64,000 nt of DNA from Anaerocolumna jejuensis DSM 15929 (GTDB taxonomy: Bacteria > Bacillota > Clostridia > Lachnospirales > Lachnospiraceae): positions 62,001-126,000 of the forward strand of contig NZ_FRAC01000009.1 in assembly GCF_900142215.1 (NCBI RefSeq), given 5' to 3'. The notes below the pieces were generated by a model that saw only the letters and a program-made list of their open reading frames with translations, made no database searches and was not told the origin of the DNA. Shown piece by piece: positions 42,228 through 50,707 of this stretch. The first letter of the stretch is position 1. Each line of letters opens with the position of its first letter. Made by a program: the position numbers and the translations under genes.

Positions 42228-43499
42228 GTGGAAAACAAAAGAATTATTCAAGTAGAAGAAAAGGTAGAACCGAAGCTGCTGGTACCTTTATCGATTCAGC
42301 ACATGTTCGCAATGTTTGGGGCAACTGTTATGGTTCCAATTCTCTTCAATATCAATCCGGCAGTGGTACTGTTGATGAATGGTATTGGAACATTACTATT
42401 TATTCTTATTACAAAAGGCAAAGCTCCCGCTTATCTCGGTTCCAGCTTTGCTTTTCTTGGGCCCGCCGGTATTGTTATTACTACATGGGGTTATCCTTAC
42501 GCACTGGGCGGTTTCATCGCAGTTGGTATTGCAATCTGTGTGCTATCTTTCATTATTTATAAGTTTGGTGTCAAATGGATTGATGTTGTACTTCCCCCCG
42601 CAGCCATGGGACCTGTGGTTGCACTCATTGGTTTAGAACTTGCTAAAACCGCCGCTGAAAAAGCCGGTCTTATCCCCCAAGACAAAATTCCTATCGATTC
42701 CAAAAATGTTCTTGTCTTTCTAGTTACCTTAGCAGTTGCCGTATTTGGTAATGTGCTCTTTCGTAAATTCTTTGCCGTAATTCCCATATTAGTAGCAATT
42801 ATTGCAGGATACATTGCAGCACTTTTTACAAAGGTTGTAACGATAAGTGAAGTTAGTCAGGCACTCCACACACAACTCTTTAAAATGCCTAATTTCCAGC
42901 TGCCAAGATTTAAGCTTGAAGCTATCATTATGATATTCCCGGTTATCTTAGTTATAGCCTCCGAACATATAGGGCATCAGATTGTTACCAGTAAAATTGT
43001 TGAAAGAGACCTCATCAAGAATCCCGGCCTGCACCGTTCTCTGTTAGCAGACGGTATCTCCACCATGCTCTCCGGTTTTGTTGGTTCTGTTCCAACCACC
43101 ACTTATGGTGAGAACATAGGCGTTATGGCAATGACAAAGGTTTATTCTGTACAGGTTATTGCCGGTGCCGCTATCCTTTCCATCCTATCATCCTTTATTG
43201 GGCCGGTTGCTGCCTTAATACAGACAATTCCCGGACCTGTTATAGGAGGAATTTCCTTCTTACTATACGGTACCATAGGAGCATCCGGTATCCGTCTTCT
43301 GGTAGACGCTCAGGTAGATTACAGCCGCAGCCGTAATCTGGTACTGACCTCTGTCATTTTCGTTACAGGCTTATCCGGAGTGGCATTACAGCTAGGTAAG
43401 GTCACCTTACAAGGTATGGTACTTGGATGTATTGTCGGTATGGTACTTTCTCTGTTTTTCTATTTCTTAGAGAAATTCCATTTAACAAACGAGCAGTAA
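42228..43499 (+). CDS. Uracil/xanthine permease family transporter
   Basis: 423 residues with 12-14 membrane helices of the NCS2/NAT fold. SIQHMFAMFGATVMVPIL opens it and the central SEHIGHQIVT with PTTTYGENIGVMA match uracil permeases (UraA/PyrP). It imports uracil with a proton. GTG start at 42228 after AAGGAGG. A hairpin at 43542-43585 follows. Confidence 0.92.
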   Translation: MENKRIIQVEEKVEPKLLVPLSIQHMFAMFGATVMVPILFNINPAVVLLMNGIGTLLFILITKGKAPAYLGSSFAFLGPAGIVITTWGYPYALGGFIAVGIAICVLSFIIYKFGVKWIDVVLPPAAMGPVVALIGLELAKTAAEKAGLIPQDKIPIDSKNVLVFLVTLAVAVFGNVLFRKFFAVIPILVAIIAGYIAALFTKVVTISEVSQALHTQLFKMPNFQLPRFKLEAIIMIFPVILVIASEHIGHQIVTSKIVERDLIKNPGLHRSLLADGISTMLSGFVGSVPTTTYGENIGVMAMTKVYSVQVIAGAAILSILSSFIGPVAALIQTIPGPVIGGISFLLYGTIGASGIRLLVDAQVDYSRSRNLVLTSVIFVTGLSGVALQLGKVTLQGMVLGCIVGMVLSLFFYFLEKFHLTNEQ

Positions 43500-43541
43500 T
43501 ATCATAGTCATTACTATTCTGTTAGAATATTTCAAATATAA

Positions 43542-43585
43542 AGAAGATAATGCTTCCGGCTAAACTACCTGGGGCATTATCTTCT
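43542..43585 (+). terminator. Hairpin after the uracil permease
   Basis: AGAAGATAATGC pairs perfectly with GCATTATCTTCT; only a weak T-rich tail follows (CTTATGTT). Confidence 0.6.
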
Positions 43586-43675
43586 CTTATGTTCCTGCAT
43601 GCATCTAAGCCATTACTTTGCTGCTTAATAATACTTAAAAATAGCCCGACACAAATGTCTCGTTTAAAACCCACA

Positions 43676-43888
43676 GGCAGTTTGCACAAAATAGAAAGCA
43701 TGAAGGCGCCTATGGAAATGTATTAGAAGTCCTTTTCTCTGAAGCTTTTGTGCTATATCATCAAACAGATTGTCTGAGCCCACGAGTTATCTGTTTGATG
43801 ATATGTCCAGCACAAAAGCTTCAGAGAATTAGGACTTCTTATACATTGTAATCGAAGCCTTCATGCTTTCTATTTTGTACAAACTGCC
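43676..43888. repeat. Foldback element family A, copy A3 (reverse direction)
   Basis: 213 bp, inverted relative to A1 and A2. Arms: CAAAATAGAAAGCATGAAGG with its exact complement, GAAGCTTTTGTGCT/AGCACAAAAGCTTC, ATATCATCAAACAG/CTGTTTGATGATAT. Homology also covers the short flank CCCCTTTTGAAAACC seen beside A1. It lies between the uracil permease and the AraC gene; the rest of 43500-43988 has only the permease hairpin and the AraC promoter. Confidence 0.9.
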
Positions 43889-43988
43889 GTCCCCTTTTGA
43901 AAACCTTCCCTTTTATCACTCAAATCAATTCATATTGTGTATTTTCAATTTCACATCTGTGTATTATAATGAAACGGGGGTGAATCAC

Positions 43989-44885
43989 ATGTCTAATAAC
44001 TTAATTTATCATGATACCGGCGAAAAGTTATTCCAGAACGGTAATTCCATCTTTATAAACTACATAACCGAAAATCCCGAGCCGCATTTGCATGTCCATG
44101 ATTTTATTGAGATATCCTATGTGGCTTCCGGTTCCGGCATTCATATTCTGGGAGATAAGCAATACGATGTAAACAAAGGGGATTTATTTCTCATTAACTA
44201 CCATATACCACATGAATTCCGCTCCTTTGCTTCCTCTGACAGGGAACCCTTAAAGGTCTATAACTGTGTGTTTAAGCCTGATTTCATAGATGTCAACCTG
44301 ATTGACTACAAGGATTTTAAAGATGTAATCCACTATCTTTCCTTTCGTTCTATTTTTTCCCTGGCTCCTGACAGTATGGGCGATTTAAAGCTGTCAGAAG
44401 GTGAAAATCCTGCCTTTGAGGATATTTATCACAAAATGCTGAAGGAATTTACCGAAAAAGAAGATGGGTATGCAGAAATCCTTCGTGTATACCTAATTGA
44501 GTTTCTTATTAAAATTTTCCGCTCCCTGAAGAATTCGCCAAATAATAAAACCGGCATGATAACGCACCATGCCAGTCTTATTGAGCAATCCATTCAATAT
44601 CTGAAACAAAACTATAATGTTACTGTCAAGCTTTCCGACTTGGCTTCCAGGTCTTTTTTAAGCCCTACTTATTACTGTAAGCTCTTTAAGGATTACACCG
44701 GCCTTACGATTTCCGAATATGTTCAAAGGCTTCGGATTGAAGAAGCCTGCCATTTACTTAAAACTACCGACAGCAAGATTATTGTAATCGCCCAACAGGT
44801 GGGCTACAGTGATATCAAGCATTTTAACGAGGTCTTTAAAAGACTAACCGGCACCACGCCAAGTGCCTATAAAAAATCACATTGA
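43989..44885 (+). CDS. AraC-family regulator with cupin sensor
   Basis: 298 residues. N-terminal cupin-like domain (~25-110: HLHVHDFIEISYVASGSGIH) for a sugar-like ligand; C-terminal double HTH (~200-298: LSDLASRSFLSPTYYCKLFK and IIVIAQQVGYSDIKHFNEVFKR). Start at ATG 43989 with GGGGGTGA upstream; the longer frame reads into foldback element A3. The 3' end overlaps the convergent Cache-GGDEF gene by 9 bp. Confidence 0.9.
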   Translation: MSNNLIYHDTGEKLFQNGNSIFINYITENPEPHLHVHDFIEISYVASGSGIHILGDKQYDVNKGDLFLINYHIPHEFRSFASSDREPLKVYNCVFKPDFIDVNLIDYKDFKDVIHYLSFRSIFSLAPDSMGDLKLSEGENPAFEDIYHKMLKEFTEKEDGYAEILRVYLIEFLIKIFRSLKNSPNNKTGMITHHASLIEQSIQYLKQNYNVTVKLSDLASRSFLSPTYYCKLFKDYTGLTISEYVQRLRIEEACHLLKTTDSKIIVIAQQVGYSDIKHFNEVFKRLTGTTPSAYKKSH

Positions 44886-46436
44886 GGAGGAAAAAGGCTC
44901 CCTGTAAAGGCTCACCCTGTTTTTCCCCTCTTTCTTTGATTGATACATTGCTGCATCCGCCCGCTTTATAACCTCTTCAAAGCTTTCATCCTTCTCATCA
45001 AAGTATGCTATTCCAAGGGATATGGTCGGACTTATGACTTCCTTTTCCTGCTGTATTCTTAAATCCGATATGGCTGCTGCCAGCTTTTCAGCAGTGTAAA
45101 CAGAATTCTCTTCCTTCAGCCCGTGAAAGATGCCTACAAATTCATCTCCGCCCCAGCGTATCAGGCAGTCTGAGCTTCGTATCACCTGGTACACCCTGTT
45201 TACAATTTCAATCAGCACCTTGTCTCCCACATCATGTCCAAAATTATCGTTGATTCCTTTAAAGCTATCGACGTCAAACATAAAAATGGCCGTATCTGTT
45301 ATCCTTTTCCTCTTAAATTCCTTAAACTCCTTTACCAGTTCCAGGGTGCCAAACCTGCGGCTATAGGCTTTTGACAGAACATCCTTATTCATTTCCAGTT
45401 CCATCTGCCTGCTGATATCTTTTGTATACAGCCGTTCAAGTGACAGGAATAAAAACAGGCTGAATGCCACAAATATAATCATCAGCGCCACAAGGGTTAT
45501 CATTTGACCTCTCACCGCTGCCATACTCTTGGCATTGGTATGGTCAATATATTGCCGGATGTCATCCAGAGGAATCCCCATAGCAATAATCCAGTTAAAG
45601 TCCTTATACAATTTGGCATAGGTCAGCTTTTCCGATACGTCATCACTGTTCAGCTCTTTAAAATAATACGTAAAGAATAATTCTCCCTGCGCTTTTACGC
45701 CCGCCAATTCCTGTGCATAGGGGCGGTTTCCCTTGATGTCCGTCATGTCGGTTGACAGATATGTTCCTTCTGTTTGGGGAAGATTGGGATGCACCCGTCT
45801 GATGGCATAATCCTTTCCTCCTGCATAGTTGATGATTTCATTTACCCAGACATAGGAGCCATTGCCAAATTTCATATTTCTTATTTTATCTGCCGCCGCT
45901 TCTTTTACTTTGTTATCCACATATTTCCTGCTTACACCGATAAGCCCATAGATTGGGCCGTGGGTTATAATCCGGTAATACAGCAGCTGTGTTTTTACTG
46001 TCTTCAGATTTTCATTGATGTCCTTCTTTACTATATCTGCCGGATCATAGATAACCTTTTTGCTGCTGTTATTCCATAAAAAGACGGTCCACTCGTTTTC
46101 ATTGATATCCCGGGAATAGTCGGAAGCGAACCAGCGTTTAAAATAATCTGTGTACTCTTTTTCCGGCAAATTTTGCCCGGATAAAAGAGTCTCATATCTT
46201 TTATCGATATTTTTCTGATAATAATCCCGTTCCTTTTTCCTGTCCAATGTGATATCCTGAATGATGTTATTGACCGTATCCTTCAGGAACAGTTTACGCA
46301 TTTTCGTTATCGTAATCCGGGTTTCATCCCGATATACCTCATTGATCCGCTGATAGGATATCCAGAAAAAAACACCAATTATCGTACAAATGGCAATTAT
46401 CATTATGGTACTGGCAATGGTATGCCTTTTAATCAT
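44877..46436 (-). CDS. Membrane Cache-domain diguanylate cyclase
   Basis: 519 residues: membrane helix at ~10-28, extracytoplasmic Cache-type sensor (~40-310: WVNEIINYAGGKDYAIRRVHPNLPQTEG, then FNWIIAMGIPLDDI), second helix at ~318-340, then a GGDEF domain (~350-510) with intact WGGDEF. It should make c-di-GMP in response to a small extracellular ligand. No I-site was assigned. Single gene; ATG after GGGGTGATTTCCGA. Confidence 0.9.
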   Translation of the reverse strand: MIKRHTIASTIMIIAICTIIGVFFWISYQRINEVYRDETRITITKMRKLFLKDTVNNIIQDITLDRKKERDYYQKNIDKRYETLLSGQNLPEKEYTDYFKRWFASDYSRDINENEWTVFLWNNSSKKVIYDPADIVKKDINENLKTVKTQLLYYRIITHGPIYGLIGVSRKYVDNKVKEAAADKIRNMKFGNGSYVWVNEIINYAGGKDYAIRRVHPNLPQTEGTYLSTDMTDIKGNRPYAQELAGVKAQGELFFTYYFKELNSDDVSEKLTYAKLYKDFNWIIAMGIPLDDIRQYIDHTNAKSMAAVRGQMITLVALMIIFVAFSLFLFLSLERLYTKDISRQMELEMNKDVLSKAYSRRFGTLELVKEFKEFKRKRITDTAIFMFDVDSFKGINDNFGHDVGDKVLIEIVNRVYQVIRSSDCLIRWGGDEFVGIFHGLKEENSVYTAEKLAAAISDLRIQQEKEVISPTISLGIAYFDEKDESFEEVIKRADAAMYQSKKEGKNRVSLYREPFSSSM

Positions 46437-46615
46437 TCGGAAATCACCCCATAATTTCTATAAACATCATTAAAAAGTCCCTGTAAAACTGAAATAACGC
46501 TGTAAAGGCTTAACTATATTATAGGCTTGGAAGGAGAAAATATACTTTTAAGAGTACCCTTGCAGGCTTACCGACTTACAAGCTTACATGCCTGCCGGCT
46601 CTTATTCTCGATACT

Positions 46616-47509
46616 TCATTCCTCCGTCAGGTCTTTATATTTCAGCAGGCAAAGCTCCGTAAAGCTCTTTATTGCCTCTGTGAAATACTTATTCTTATGA
46701 TAAATCAGCTTGAACTGGCGTATAAAAATCAGCCCGTTTATATTTACAGCCTTCAGAAGCCCTTCCTCTAATTCCTTGCTGACCGCCCTTTTTGAAATCA
46801 CAGAAATTCCAAGGTCTTCTGCTACCGCCATCTTGATTGTATCAGCATTATTACAGGTCCAGGTTGCGGTCCACTTCAGCGAATTCTCCGCCATAACATT
46901 CTCGAAGGTCTTTCTGGTTCCGCTGCCTACTTCTCTCAGAATAAAATTCTCTTTCTCCAGCTCCTTGGGCTCAATCCTGCTGCGTTTTGCAAAAGGATGA
47001 TCCTTTGCACATATCAGCACCAGAACATCATCTGTCAAAGACCTGCTTTTGATATCGGAGGATGTTATTTCCCCTTCTACCAGGCCTAAGTCAAGCTTGT
47101 CATTTATAATCATTTGCTCGATCTTTGAGGTATTATCTTCCGTGACTTCTATGGTAAGTCCCGGAGACTCCCTCCTGAAATCAGACACCAGCTTTGGCAG
47201 GACGCAGGAACCCACTGTAACGCTGGCACCAATCCTTATGTTCCCTTTTTTCCTTAAGGCCCGCATTTCATTTTCCGCTGCTGCATTCAGGCCAATAATA
47301 TGCCTGGCATAGCTTAACAGCTTTTCACCAGCCTGGGTAAGATATAACTTTTTTGATAATCTTTCAAAAAGACGAACATTATAATATTCTTCCAGCTCGG
47401 AAACCGCCTGGCTCACAGCAGACTGGGACATGAACATGCTGTTTGCAGCTGCTGTCATATTCTTATTGTCGCAGACTGCCACAAATATTTGAAAATGCCG
47501 TAATGTCAA
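46616..47509 (-). CDS. YeiE/CysL-like LysR regulator
   Basis: 297 residues. N-terminal HTH (LRHFQIFVAVCDNKNMTAAANSMFMSQSAVSQAVSELE, residues 3-40) and effector domain with RIGASVTVGSCVLPKLV, the typical opening of CysL/YeiE proteins. Divergent from a yeiH-like gene, the same pairing seen for YeiE and YeiH elsewhere, where sulfite is the reported signal. TTG start with AGGAGAGG upstream. The intergenic region holds palindromes and a 108-bp repeat. Confidence 0.87.
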   Translation of the reverse strand: MTLRHFQIFVAVCDNKNMTAAANSMFMSQSAVSQAVSELEEYYNVRLFERLSKKLYLTQAGEKLLSYARHIIGLNAAAENEMRALRKKGNIRIGASVTVGSCVLPKLVSDFRRESPGLTIEVTEDNTSKIEQMIINDKLDLGLVEGEITSSDIKSRSLTDDVLVLICAKDHPFAKRSRIEPKELEKENFILREVGSGTRKTFENVMAENSLKWTATWTCNNADTIKMAVAEDLGISVISKRAVSKELEEGLLKAVNINGLIFIRQFKLIYHKNKYFTEAIKSFTELCLLKYKDLTEE

Positions 47510-47571
47510 TGTTATCCTCTCCTGATATCCGGCATGGTAAATATTCCGGATATGTTAGTTGTATTTTTAAC

Positions 47572-47621
47572 AATAAGTAATTACTTATTATATGTATAAG
47601 ATAATAATATTTTACTTATAT
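47572..47621. promoter_or_regulatory. LysR-type palindromes near the regulator promoter
   Basis: AATAAGTAATTACTTATT (47572-47589) is a perfect 18-bp palindrome. A second, wider pair TATAAG...CTTATA follows (47596-47621). Repeated ATAAG/CTTAT half-sites fit binding of the adjacent LysR protein at its own promoter. Confidence 0.6.
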
Positions 47622-47708
47622 GTTGTCAAGCTATATACTGGTACAGAGCCAAAATAAACGAAATAGTGACAAACTTTTATGCGCAGAAAGTAATTAACTG
47701 TATCTTTG

Positions 47709-47960
47709 GTAATATCACAGGCCTTCTTGTAATATGCAAGGGTTTTTAAGGACGAAGAAAAATTTTAATTATAGAAAGGTGCCGTTAACCAGTTCTCTCA
47801 TTTATTTTAATTTAAGGTAATATCACAGGCCAGCCTGTGTTATGCAATAGTTTTAAAAGTGAAAGAAAATACTAATTATAGAAAGGATGCCGCTAACCAT
47901 TTCCTTCACTTATTTTTAACTGCGGCAATATCACAGGCCTGCCTGTGATATGTAACAGGT
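47709..47960. repeat. 108-bp tandem repeat with palindromic cores upstream of yeiH-like gene
   Basis: The core TATCACAGGCC starts at 47713, 47821 and 47929, exactly 108 bp apart. Two full units and one truncated third are present. In the third unit the core is a near-perfect dyad (ATATCACAGGC/GCCTGTGATAT); the first is degenerate on its right side. Units also share ATTATAGAAAGG and GCCG(T/C)TAACC. They end seven bases before the yeiH-like ATG. Confidence 0.88.
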
Positions 47961-47966
47961 GTAAAC

Positions 47967-48995
47967 ATGACTAAATTAACAAAGAACCCCTCCGGTGAAG
48001 CTGCTGTAAAAAAGCCGGGCAGAATACCGGGCATTTTAGTAACTGCTGTCATAGCAATTCCGGCCTGGATAATCGGAGAGAAATTTCCCATAATCGGAAG
48101 CCCGGTACTTGGAATTCTCTTTGGAATGATACTTGCCTTTTTTAAGAGGCCTCAAGCCTTAGAAACCGGAATTACCTATACCTCCAAAAAGCTTCTGCAA
48201 TATTCCATTATCCTGCTTGGCTTTAACATGAACCTCTACAGTGTGTTAAAGGTCGGCAGACAGACCATCGTCCTGATGCTTTTTACTTTGACTGCTACTT
48301 TTTTAAGTGCCTATTTCATAGGAAAGCTTTTAAAGGTTGAGAAGAATACCAATATCCTGATTGGCGTCGGAACCGCCATCTGCGGCGGTTCTGCAATCGC
48401 TGCCACAGCTCCTGTTATCCAGGCGGATGATGAAGATGTTGCCCGTTCCATTTCAACTATTTTTCTTTTTAATGTTATTGCTGCCTTTCTCTTCCCTTTT
48501 CTGGGACATCTGTTTCAGATGACGGATTACCATTTTGGTCTCTGGGCAGGAACCGCAGTAAATGATACCTCTTCCGTTGTAGCCGCAGGATATTCCTTCA
48601 GCAATGCTGCCGGAAATCTGGCTGTCATTGTAAAGCTTACAAGGACACTTATGATTATCCCCGTAACTCTTGTTCTTGCCCTCTTCGTTTCCCGAAACAA
48701 AGCAAAGGACAGCAAGGTAAATTACAGCCTCTCCAAAATATTTCCCTGGTTCATATTAGGCTTCGTTGCTGCCTCCATTATCAGTACCTTTCTACCAATA
48801 CCGGACGCAGCAAAGGAATTTCTTGTTAAAGCAGGAAAGTACATTATCGTTATGGCAATGTCAGCAATTGGGCTTAACACCAATCTTGTAAAGCTTGTGA
48901 AAAATGGATTAAAGCCTATCATACTGGGCCTGTCCTGCTGGGTGGTTCTTTCCCTCACATCACTACTTGTGCAATTTACCATATTAAACCTTTAA
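47967..48995 (+). CDS. YeiH-family putative sulfate exporter (UPF0324)
   Basis: 342 residues with ~10 membrane helices. The signature GVGTAICGGSAIAATAPVIQADDEDVARSISTIF (residues ~129-163) and NDTSSVVAAGYSFS are typical of YeiH proteins. The transported substrate is not firmly known; sulfate or sulfite-related export is proposed. Controlled probably by the divergent LysR gene through the repeats just upstream. The ribosome site is weak (AACAGGTG). Confidence 0.88.
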   Translation: MTKLTKNPSGEAAVKKPGRIPGILVTAVIAIPAWIIGEKFPIIGSPVLGILFGMILAFFKRPQALETGITYTSKKLLQYSIILLGFNMNLYSVLKVGRQTIVLMLFTLTATFLSAYFIGKLLKVEKNTNILIGVGTAICGGSAIAATAPVIQADDEDVARSISTIFLFNVIAAFLFPFLGHLFQMTDYHFGLWAGTAVNDTSSVVAAGYSFSNAAGNLAVIVKLTRTLMIIPVTLVLALFVSRNKAKDSKVNYSLSKIFPWFILGFVAASIISTFLPIPDAAKEFLVKAGKYIIVMAMSAIGLNTNLVKLVKNGLKPIILGLSCWVVLSLTSLLVQFTILNL

Positions 48996-49032
48996 CTTTG
49001 TTGACCACGACAAGCGCATGACGGAAGTTTAT

Positions 49033-49497
49033 GGAAGTGGACGATGACCAAGGGGGTTGTTTGGGAGTTTTGTTGCGCGAGAACCCTTATTCCACTAAAG
49101 CGGCAGAAGGAACCTCTTGAGACAAAACTCCCAAACAACCCCCTTGGTCATCTGTGTATATCCATCCATTATTTGGTCTTATGCGTTTGCGGTGCCCAAA
49201 GCTCTAAAAGCCTCCAACAACACAATAACTGTCCAAGAGTTTATTGCCAACCCCCAGATGATTTTGGCTTACCTTTCGTAATTTTCTATTGAGGAGTTCC
49301 CTAATGACACTTAAATGGCGGCAGCTGTTCCTAGGTAAAATTATACCACTGTCTGAGCTCACAGCCCTGCACAAATACAACCTTCCAGCGAGTTTGGTAT
49401 AATTTCACCTGCCAGGAACAGCTGCCGGCATTTTAGTGGAATTTGGAACCCCGAACGAGAAAATTACGAAAGGTAAGACAAAATCATCGTCCGTTCC
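49033..49497. repeat. Double-foldback element family B, copy B2 (internally deleted)
   Basis: Same ends as B1 (GGAAGTGGACGATGA and TCATCGTCCGTTCC). The second foldback (49257-49488) has the same 232-bp length as in B1 and is nearly identical. The first (49043-49152) is only 110 bp because the centre is lost, with GCGGCAGAAGGAACC bridging the two arms. No gene is seen in 48996-49693 besides this element; 49498-49693 leads into the esterase gene. Confidence 0.9.
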
Positions 49498-49693
49498 CAA
49501 TCCCCCCTGAATTGAGATAATTGAAGACAGCCGTCAGCAAGCGAAAATCAGGCACTGTTTAAAGGATATACTGGTGCTAGTTCTATTGTTGCTTTGCAGC
49601 TTTTATGTTAAAATATATGTCATACATATTTTATACACTTGTTTCACCGTGTAATAAGCATTTTAACATTAACGATTCAGGAGGAACTATGTT

Positions 49694-50563
49694 ATGGCGT
49701 ACAAAGAAGTAAAAGTTATTAAGAACAATCCTGCCTTAAAAGGCATGGCAGTCATGATTCCTGATGTTGTATTTTCCACCGCTCAGGGAATTGATTTAAA
49801 GCTTCAGCTGTTAAAGCCCTGGACGGATGAGACTGCAAAGGAGCAGCCCAAATATCCTTTGATCGTGTTTGTACAGGGCAGTGCCTGGACCTTTCCCGAT
49901 GTTTATTATGAGCTGCCCCAATTGGCACAATTTGCAAGGGAAGGCTATGTGGTAGCAACCCTAACCCACCGAAACAGTCTTGAGGGACATCCTTTTCCGG
50001 CATATTTAGAGGATGTAAAGGCCGGCATCCGCTTTCTTAAGAAAAACGCTGCCAAATATCAGATTGATTCCGAAAGGGTGGGAATCTGGGGAACTTCATC
50101 CGGCGGCAACACTGCCTTGCTGGTGGGCCTTACCGGAGATGATTCCCGCTATAAAACAGAGGAATATTCCGAATTTTCAGATTCCGTAAAGCTGGTCGTT
50201 GACTGCTTTGGTCCGACTGATTTGACTTATACCCTGGAAAATATTGCGGCTATGGATGAAGATACCAGGACACTTTTTGCAGCCCTTCGCGGAGAAGATA
50301 CAAAGGAAAATGTGAAAAAGGTTTTAGAAATGAATCCTGTTGACCATATCAGAGAGGGAGTTTCCTACCCGCCCTTCCTGATTCTGCAAGGCAATCAGGA
50401 TACCGTTGTGGATTATTCCCAGAGTGAACTAATGTACCACAGATTATCGGATGCCGGAGCTGATGCAACACTTATCTGCGTGGAGGGAGCTCCTCATGAA
50501 GGTTCCTTCTGGAGCAATGAATTATTGGCTATTATCAAGGAATTCATTGATAGTAATTTATAA
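49694..50563 (+). CDS. Alpha/beta-hydrolase (esterase/lipase-like)
   Basis: 289 residues. Nucleophile elbow GTSSGG (in VGIWGTSSGGNTALL, ~Ser 137), oxyanion region FVQGSAW, acid in GNQDTVVDYSQSE and His in EGAPHEGSFW. Related to feruloyl-esterase/BD-FAE-like and acetyl-esterase proteins; there is no signal peptide, so a cytosolic substrate such as an acylated sugar or ester is likely. ATG 49694 after AGGAGG. Confidence 0.88.
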   Translation: MAYKEVKVIKNNPALKGMAVMIPDVVFSTAQGIDLKLQLLKPWTDETAKEQPKYPLIVFVQGSAWTFPDVYYELPQLAQFAREGYVVATLTHRNSLEGHPFPAYLEDVKAGIRFLKKNAAKYQIDSERVGIWGTSSGGNTALLVGLTGDDSRYKTEEYSEFSDSVKLVVDCFGPTDLTYTLENIAAMDEDTRTLFAALRGEDTKENVKKVLEMNPVDHIREGVSYPPFLILQGNQDTVVDYSQSELMYHRLSDAGADATLICVEGAPHEGSFWSNELLAIIKEFIDSNL

Positions 50564-50707
50564 TTCTAAGGATATACGGAAATTACGGAAAGCAGCCACA
50601 AGACCAACTGAATGGCTTTGTGGCTGCTTCTTCCATTTGGACCCTATTACCTATTATTAGTCTACAATAAAGACTATACTTAAAAACAGGCTGCACTTCC
50701 CTCTATC

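Noticed and set aside
43863..43988. N-terminal extension of the AraC protein by 42 residues
   Set aside because: It reads through foldback element A3; the ATG at 43989 has GGGGGTGA upstream and the family normally begins there.
49044..49292. Open frame inside element B2
   Set aside because: Lies across noncoding foldback arms; the equivalent frame is not kept in B1.
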